Below the pieces are notes generated by a model. That model did no database searches, was not told where the DNA came from, and was given only the letters and a program-made list of their open reading frames with translations. Position numbers and translations under genes: made by a program. From Panax quinquefolius (lineage: Eukaryota; Streptophyta; Magnoliopsida; Apiales; Araliaceae): a stretch of DNA of 64,000 nt. The stretch covers positions 94,747,065-94,811,064 of the forward strand of contig CM035166.1 of NCBI GenBank assembly GCA_020205615.1, written 5' to 3'. Shown piece by piece: positions 58,941-64,000 of the stretch; position 1 is the stretch's first letter; every line of letters starts with the position of its first letter.

Positions 58941-60172
58941 GGAAGAATCTATTTGAGGTTTATTGAATCACGGGGTTTTAGCTCACCCTTGCTTCTTTGG
59001 ATGCCAATCGTCTCTTGTTTCAAATTTGATTCTTCGGTTGCGTCTCGAAATCATGGATTCTCCTTTTGCTACGGATGAAGATTTGGATACAGGCATTTTC
59101 TCACCATAAAAGCGAGGGTTTATGACCTGGCCCGAAAAATGAGGCTAAAGTTTTTCTTTTCCGCTTTAATATAGGTCTTTTCAAGGAATCTTTCATGCTC
59201 GCTAGGTCCAAAAGCTTCCGTCAAAGCAAAAGATCTCGATCCAATGAAATCCGTATATTGGCGCTTGATATATGCGGCTACTGGCTAAGCGATCATATCA
59301 TGCCATAAAAACTTTTATATGTATAGAGATCCCTAGATATATAGATAGAATAGATGTTCATGGATGACGGACATTCCATTGATTCTTAGTTTTTGGGTTG
59401 AAAAAGCTCGTCGATCTAAATGAATCATTCTTCCTGTCTCTCTTTGCTCCCCACCGGTAAATCGACCAACGACCTAACGCCCATTTCGCCATGCGATCGA
59501 GATTCACGACGAACTTCCTCTACAAAAGAAGTATTAGAATAAGATGCGAGAGAGCCATGCCTTTAGAACAAGAAGGTTTTGATTACGGGGATCGAGTTTT
59601 ACACTAAACAAAAGAGAGTGCGAACATTATTAAAGTCTCAGACAAGCAAGTGCGGAACCCCAATCACGAGGGGGAAAAGGACACCCATTAATGGAGGAAA
59701 TAGCCCTATATTCTATTTATTCTCGGATCGTGGTAGATGGATATCTCCATAAACAGACAAACCTTCAATGGCTATAATAAACCTCAACACTCGTCTTAAG
59801 CAAGCTCGGCGAACTCTAGGTTAGCTCAAGAACCAATGCAAGCAAGCGCAGCGCAAAAGAACGTGAGCTGCTATACCGAATCCCCCGCTGGCCATCGGGC
59901 TTTGCTTACGTCATCTCATCTATCTATGTTCTTTCTTGTCTCTTTCGCGGGCTTATGATTGTTATGAAATCGCCTTGGACAGAGACTTCCCGGTGAGCTA
60001 CTCTCTATCGTTCCTACTCTTACTGCACCGGATGAGATCAAGAAGCCGCTTGTGGTGGACGACCTGCGGCAAAAAGAGCTTGAGAAGCGGCTCAATTTTC
60101 ACTTCATTTCCAAAAAGTTTTTCTTTCTTTATACACAATACATAGGTCGTCGATTCAGCATTGGATAAAAAT
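58941..60172. other. Organelle-like spacer, no gene recognised
   Basis: Several frames are present; none is recognisable, including 59,936-60,145 on the plus strand (69 codons). Confidence 0.5.
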
Positions 60173-60198
60173 GGGGATTTCGTCCCCTTTTTTTTTTT
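60173..60198 (+). terminator. Terminator-like stem-loop
   Basis: gggga-tttcg-tcccc followed by a T run of 12, with A-rich sequence before it. This is the form of a bacterial-type terminator or plastid 3'-end hairpin. No intact gene lies directly upstream, so it is probably a leftover. Confidence 0.35.
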
Positions 60199-60261
60199 CT
60201 AATTTTATAATAGGTGGTTCAAAATTTTTTATCGGTTTCTCGGTCTTAAATAGGTCGATGA

Positions 60262-60522
60262 CTACGACTGTTTGGCATACTCCACAACAAGGTGTTGATC
60301 ACCTTCGTACTCCGTTAGCGGAGAATTGCATCTAGTTATCTTTGAATCAAGCTGCTCAGACCTAATTACTTTAGCCACTGGGACCTTATTGAGTGCGCTC
60401 CTTGCGTAATAAGGTTTTGAACTATTTCCGCTGATGCGTAACACGTTGAGTTGGTCAGCTTTCCTTGAGCAGATAGGACACAGTGCCATCAACAGACATA
60501 CTCGCGAAGGATGGTTGTTCAT
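60262..60522 (-). CDS. Hypothetical ORF, 86 codons
   Basis: Begins MNNHPSRVCLLMALCPICSR, with a CPIC pair but no second metal-binding pair. No family was recognised. It may be chance. Confidence 0.2.
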   Translation of the reverse strand: MNNHPSRVCLLMALCPICSRKADQLNVLRISGNSSKPYYARSALNKVPVAKVIRSEQLDSKITRCNSPLTEYEGDQHLVVEYAKQS

Positions 60523-60800
60523 TCGGGATTCTTTTTTCTATATTTAGAACTACTGGATCAACTGATAAAAGCCTGTCAAAGGACGATCTTAGCTAATACA
60601 ATCGCTCGTTTACACGAGCTTGTTATAGATGACATTAGCATATAGGAGTCCAGCCTGTAGATGAGAAAAAGGAGCTACAAAGGAAAAGATTCCCGAAGAC
60701 TTGAAGAGAGAGTTGGATGCCTCTCACTCTAGCTCTCGCATTTGCGATAACTACTGATGGGTGGCGTGCCTCTTCACTGGCCTTCTTTTCCTACAACCCC

Positions 60801-60905
60801 AGGATGTGATGAGTCAACATCGAGGTGCCAAACGACTCCGTTGATAAGAGCTCTTGGGAGTCATCAGCCTATTATCCCCGGGGTACCTTTGATCCATTGA
60901 GCGAG
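60801..60905 (-). pseudogene. rrn26: Fragment of mitochondrial large-subunit (26S) rRNA gene
   Basis: The plus strand reads the reverse complement of a highly conserved large-rRNA region near the peptidyl-transferase centre: catcgaggtgccaaacgact, gataagagctcttgggagtc, atcagcct.ttatccccg and gtacctttgatcc.ttgagcg. The aacgactccgt and ggagtcatc wording is mitochondrial and differs from the plastid 23S gene. A few changes from the expected conserved bases and abrupt ends show it is a scrap of about 105 bp. Confidence 0.88.
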
Positions 60906-61820
60906 TGGCCGACCCAAAGGTAGATAATGGCGGTTTAGCCTACTGGTTGGTCATGTTTGGTTGCTAAGTAGCTTATGGCTCTCCTCTTTTCTTTAGATTT
61001 AGAGGAGGAAGCCTCTGTTGGATCTCTTTTCTGATTTTCATCTTTATGTCTCAAAATCCTTGTTTTCAATCAGTATATCCAACCCAAGAGTGTCTGGGAG
61101 GCGAGCACTAAAGCAAGTGGAGTGTAACGAAACGAAACGAATGAAGTGATAGCGGCCGGTGAGCTATTGGTTGGGGAAGAGTACCTAGGAGTAAATTATT
61201 CAAAAGATAGAGATAACAAAGCTTTGGATAAGCATCCTGCATTAATAGACAGAATCAAGTGTAGGTCTTCCATTTACTGCTGAACTCAGGCAACTTTGAA
61301 TCTTTTCCACACTTCCCGGATGATGGAAGTGGATGGCCTTTTCCCCATTCTTTCTTCTTAAGATGGGAAAGCCTTATAAGAAAGACTCGACCAATGTGCA
61401 TTGAGTCTTTCTCAACGGCATGATATATTGAGTGGTTAGCACTCTGAAGTGATTATGGGTTCGGCGCTTTGGTCCCTCTTTTCTTTTGGCTTTGGGACAT
61501 AGCCCAAGCCCACTAGTTTCATTCCGTTTCATCGGGGTCCTCCATTTTGACATGGAATGGGGTTCTCCTTTCGAGGGGGAAAAGTCTTCACCGAACCGAC
61601 TGTCCACATTAAAAATGAGTTTCTTAGGCGATCTACGACCACCCTCATCTATTACTAGTGCGGAAAAATCAATGGCACCAGAGGAAAAAAAGTCCAGAGA
61701 ATGGAATGTCGAGTTAGGAGCAGTGAGTCGAGCCTTGAGACCAAGGCGCAGGGGCGCCACAAATATCTTCCTCCTGTGATATCACACAAGAGGTTTGGAA
61801 CTACAAACCTTTCCGTAAAG
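60906..61820. other. Organelle-like spacer with overlapping unassigned frames
   Basis: Two opposed frames overlap at 61,374-61,779 (128 codons minus, 97 codons plus). The minus frame has phrases such as WRTPMKRNETSGLGLCPKAK. Neither could be assigned. Confidence 0.35.
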
Positions 61821-62115
61821 AGAGATCTTGGGTTCTCCCAATAACTCAAAAAGTGTAGCATGCACGAATCTAACTGGGGTTCGCGGTGGTGGAGGAACTG
61901 GATCGAGTGGGATTCTAGCCAAATGAAAGGATCTTCCGATCAATCCGAGATCCTTTAGATTCCATTAGTAATGAGGATTCTAATATCACATTTGATCAAT
62001 CAAAGAGAGATTCAACAACTAAAAGAAAGATCGATTCGTTGGGATCCTTCATTTCTTCAAACGGACGAAACAGAGATAGAATCGGATCGATTCTCAAATG
62101 CCTTTCAGATATAGT
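61821..62115 (+). pseudogene. ycf2: Plastid ycf2 fragment with internal deletion
   Basis: In shifting frames it reads [19 protein letters not shown], then, after an internal deletion, [20 protein letters not shown], and [20 protein letters not shown] followed by ESDRFSKCLSD. These are pieces of the N-terminal quarter of plastid Ycf2. The junction after WRNWI joins distant parts of ycf2, and there are at least two frameshifts. It abuts a minus-strand nad5 piece at about 62,113. Confidence 0.85.
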
Positions 62116-62189
62116 CGCTTTATCACTTTGAAGTCGTGTAAACCAGAAATGAATTAACAAATATGAAGCAAGACCTACTCCCAAGCAAG
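62113..62189 (-). pseudogene. nad5: Mitochondrial nad5 fragment ([15 protein letters not shown] block)
   Basis: On the minus strand it reads [20 protein letters not shown] then KAT, a conserved transmembrane region of NADH dehydrogenase subunit 5 (about residue 120-140). It is fused directly to inverted plastid ycf2 sequence, which gives a chance chimeric frame of 62 codons. Confidence 0.8.
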
Positions 62190-62615
62190 AGTTGGCTGGC
62201 TTGATTCACGGAGAGAGCAAAGTTGTATTTCTGAGTTGTCTTTTTGTTTTCTTTGTTCCTAGTTGTTTCTTTTCCTGCTTTGAAAAATTTCACTCCCAAA
62301 CCAGCAATTAGAAAAGAGAGTTCACCCCTAGGGGCAAAGTGTTCACTTCTTTTTCTCCAGGTTTCATTCGATTTTTTTTTGATTGGATGATGGAAAAACC
62401 AGCAAGCTACGGCTTCAAAGTGACCTTATTATTATGAAAAGGAGAAAGGGCTTTTTATAGAGAGAGGTTGAGTAAGGGGCGGAGCTTGAAGAATGGGAAA
62501 GCCACGCTAGCCTATTACGTTTTTCGTGAGTTACTACGGTCTAAACGACCCCCTAACCTAGGTTGGTGAAAACTCCAAAACTTCGGAAAAAGGTTGGCGT
62601 TTTCATGATAGCAAG
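62190..62615. other. Spacer, nothing recognised
   Basis: No gene or repeat was supported between the two opposed nad5 pieces. Confidence 0.5.
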
Positions 62616-62840
62616 TGCTCCCTTTATTTGAATACCCACCTACGAACTTGATTGTTATTAATTTTGCGGGGAGCTATGACGTCATTCCTTGCGGCAACCA
62701 ATCGGAATATTACGAATCGATCTAAAGAGGTCATAGCTTATTCAACTTGCGATCAATTAGGCTATATGATCTTTCTTTGCGGCATCTCTAACTATTCGGT
62801 TAGCGTCTTTCACTTAATGAATCACGCCTCCTTCATTATC
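62616..62840 (+). pseudogene. nad5: Mitochondrial nad5 fragment (proton-channel region)
   Basis: Reads [17 protein letters not shown], then after a 1-base shift in a G run [29 protein letters not shown] and [13 protein letters not shown]. This is the conserved core of NAD5 around the essential Lys region of complex I antiporter-like subunits. Substitutions ([10 protein letters not shown] for the usual ATTGILQNDL, S for F after NHA) and loss of similarity after 62,840 mark it as dead. Confidence 0.9.
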
Positions 62841-63036
62841 GTCAGAGTCCATTGATGAGAAGAAATTTGGGGAAAGCTTGAACCCAATTCCTACGAAGAT
62901 GAATATGAGAGCAATTGAAATTCCTGGGGAGTTATACATTTGTGTATTGATAAGACCATTCACTATTACTTTCAATCCCCTGCTCCACCTCTTTCAATGC
63001 TTTAATCCACCAGTCATTCCCACTCGGATAGAGGGC
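62841..63036 (+). other. Unassigned stretch between nad5 and rpl22 remnants
   Basis: An open frame starting near 62,878 ([19 protein letters not shown]) runs into the rpl22 piece. The first 50 codons do not match Rpl22 and I could not assign them. It is probably another junction fragment. Confidence 0.35.
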
Positions 63037-63185
63037 GAATCAAATTTAGTTATTAGTAAAGCTGAAGTCAGCGAGGGTACTATCGTGAAGAAATTAAAAC
63101 CTCGAGCTCGAGGACGTAGTTTTCCGATAAAGAGACCTACCGCCATATATAAGTATTGTAGTGAAAGATATATCCTTAGATGAAT
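63037..63185 (+). pseudogene. rpl22: Plastid rpl22 3' fragment
   Basis: Reads [20 protein letters not shown] then [15 protein letters not shown], the C-terminal end of plastid ribosomal protein L22. A frameshift after KRPT hides the final [14 protein letters not shown] part in another frame. rps3 follows about 100 bases downstream, as in plastid genomes. Confidence 0.9.
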
Positions 63186-63286
63186 ATATAAAGTAGACTT
63201 TCTAGACCTCTCGGATGGTCAAAAAACTAAAATAAAAAAAAAATATATACGGTATGGCGATCATAATATGTATAGTAATGGGGAGT

Positions 63287-63792
63287 ATGGGACAAAAATT
63301 AATCCACTCGGTTTGGGACTTGGTACAACCCAAGGTCATCATTCCCTTTGGTTTGCACAACCAAAAAATTATTCCGAAGGTTTACAAGAAGATCAAAAAA
63401 TAAGAGATTTTATCAAGAATTATGTACAAAAAAATATGAAAATTTCCTCTAGCGTTGAGGGAATTGCACGTATAGAGATTCAAAAACGAATCGATCTGAT
63501 CCAGGTCATAATCTATATGGGATTCCCAAAGTTACTAATAGAAAAGTCGATCATGAGGAATCGAGAATTGCAGATGAATCTACAAAAGAATTTAAGTCTG
63601 TGAACCAAAACTTAACATTGCTATCACAAGAATTGCAAAACCTTACGGAAGCCCTAATATTCTTGCGAGAATTTATAGCCACCAATTAAATAATAGAGTT
63701 TCATTTCGAAAAGCAATGAAAAAGGCTATTGAATTAACCAACAAGCAGATAAAAAATTTCAAGTACAAATTGCGAGGCGTATCGACGGAAAA
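63287..63792 (+). pseudogene. rps3: Plastid rps3 5' part, frameshifted
   Basis: The start ATGGGACAAAAA is present at 63,287, but one A appears to be missing from the A run, so the rest ([59 protein letters not shown]) is out of frame with it. A further shift lies near 63,550. Later pieces are [13 protein letters not shown] and [14 protein letters not shown], then [10 protein letters not shown]. Homology ends at about 63,792, roughly codon 175 of 218. It is a decayed transfer from the plastid rpl22-rps3 operon. Confidence 0.9.
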
Positions 63793-64000
63793 GTTCGGAT
63801 TCCCAACCCGCCAAAGAACCACCAGAAAAGTCATTAAGTCCCGAAACCCGATTAACGAGAGATCTCATAGGTGCCCTTCTAATCTAAGGCTAAGAGAAAT
63901 AAAAGATGGCGCGCGTATGCGCGTCAGGATGGATAAGGCTTTTGAATCAATTGATGTGTCCGCTTCGCTCTTGTCCATCAAAAGCGGTGTAGTACCATCA
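63793..64000. other. Spacer to window end, nothing recognised
   Basis: No gene was supported. An inverted-repeat-like gcgcgcgtatgcgcgtc lies near 63,911. Confidence 0.45.

Noticed and set aside
61374..61779. Opposed frames of 128 and 97 codons
   Set aside because: They overlap each other, neither matches a known organelle gene, and long frames arise by chance in GC-balanced spacer.

Overview
The window is plant DNA in two parts. Positions 1-49,272 are AT-rich nuclear DNA of a flowering plant, probably a eudicot. Positions 49,273-64,000 are richer in GC and look like plant mitochondrial DNA carrying plastid scraps. The nuclear call rests on a gene with many short exons and GT/GC-AG introns, Ty1/copia and Ty3/gypsy elements, hAT and foldback DNA transposons, and a Stowaway-type end. 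The organelle call rests on trnK(UUU), nad5 pieces, a mitochondrial-type large-subunit rRNA piece, and plastid psaA, trnD, trnY, ycf2, rpl22 and rps3 pieces. The two parts meet inside an LTR at 49,272/49,273. This is either a nuclear insertion of organelle DNA or an assembly chimera; the sequence alone cannot decide.

Nuclear part. 1-5,640 is a graveyard of a copia pol fragment (+ strand, partly scrambled) and a gypsy gag relic (- strand) whose leader holds a 0.73-kb foldback transposon. 6,073-19,894 on the - strand is the one recognisable host gene: a complete 12-exon SEC23, the COPII inner-coat subunit and SAR1 GTPase-activating protein. It is about 764 codons with an apparent 1-base deletion in the last exon and one GC-AG intron. 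Its 5.7-kb intron 2 contains a TA/GA microsatellite, a single captured CDKB2-like kinase exon, a 646-bp hAT element with perfect ends, and a 0.1-kb direct repeat. 20,000-21,865 is AT-rich spacer.

21,866-49,272 is a nest of LTR retrotransposons. A - strand gypsy relic (Gypsy-2) is followed by a long + strand gypsy (Gypsy-1, 24,794-46,925). Its pol gene is split by a 12.2-kb insertion (30,250-42,493): a - strand element with closely related long LTRs, only 1.1 kb of internal sequence and one stop-broken reading frame. A copia element (34,665 to about 41,620) sits inside the upstream LTR of that insertion. A further inverted LTR (46,926-49,272) then runs into the organelle-like block. No element is intact; all carry stops, frameshifts or deletions.

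Organelle-like part. The only intact gene is trnK(UUU) at 52,103-52,175. The rest is spacer with a 143-N gap, a LINE RNase H scrap between inverted repeats, hairpin repeat families, and truncated plastid and mitochondrial gene pieces. I found no defence, biosynthetic or other novel gene system. The observations most worth checking are the nuclear/organelle junction, the SEC23 lesion, the coding-poor LTR element with a single private ORF, and the mosaic of organelle fragments.
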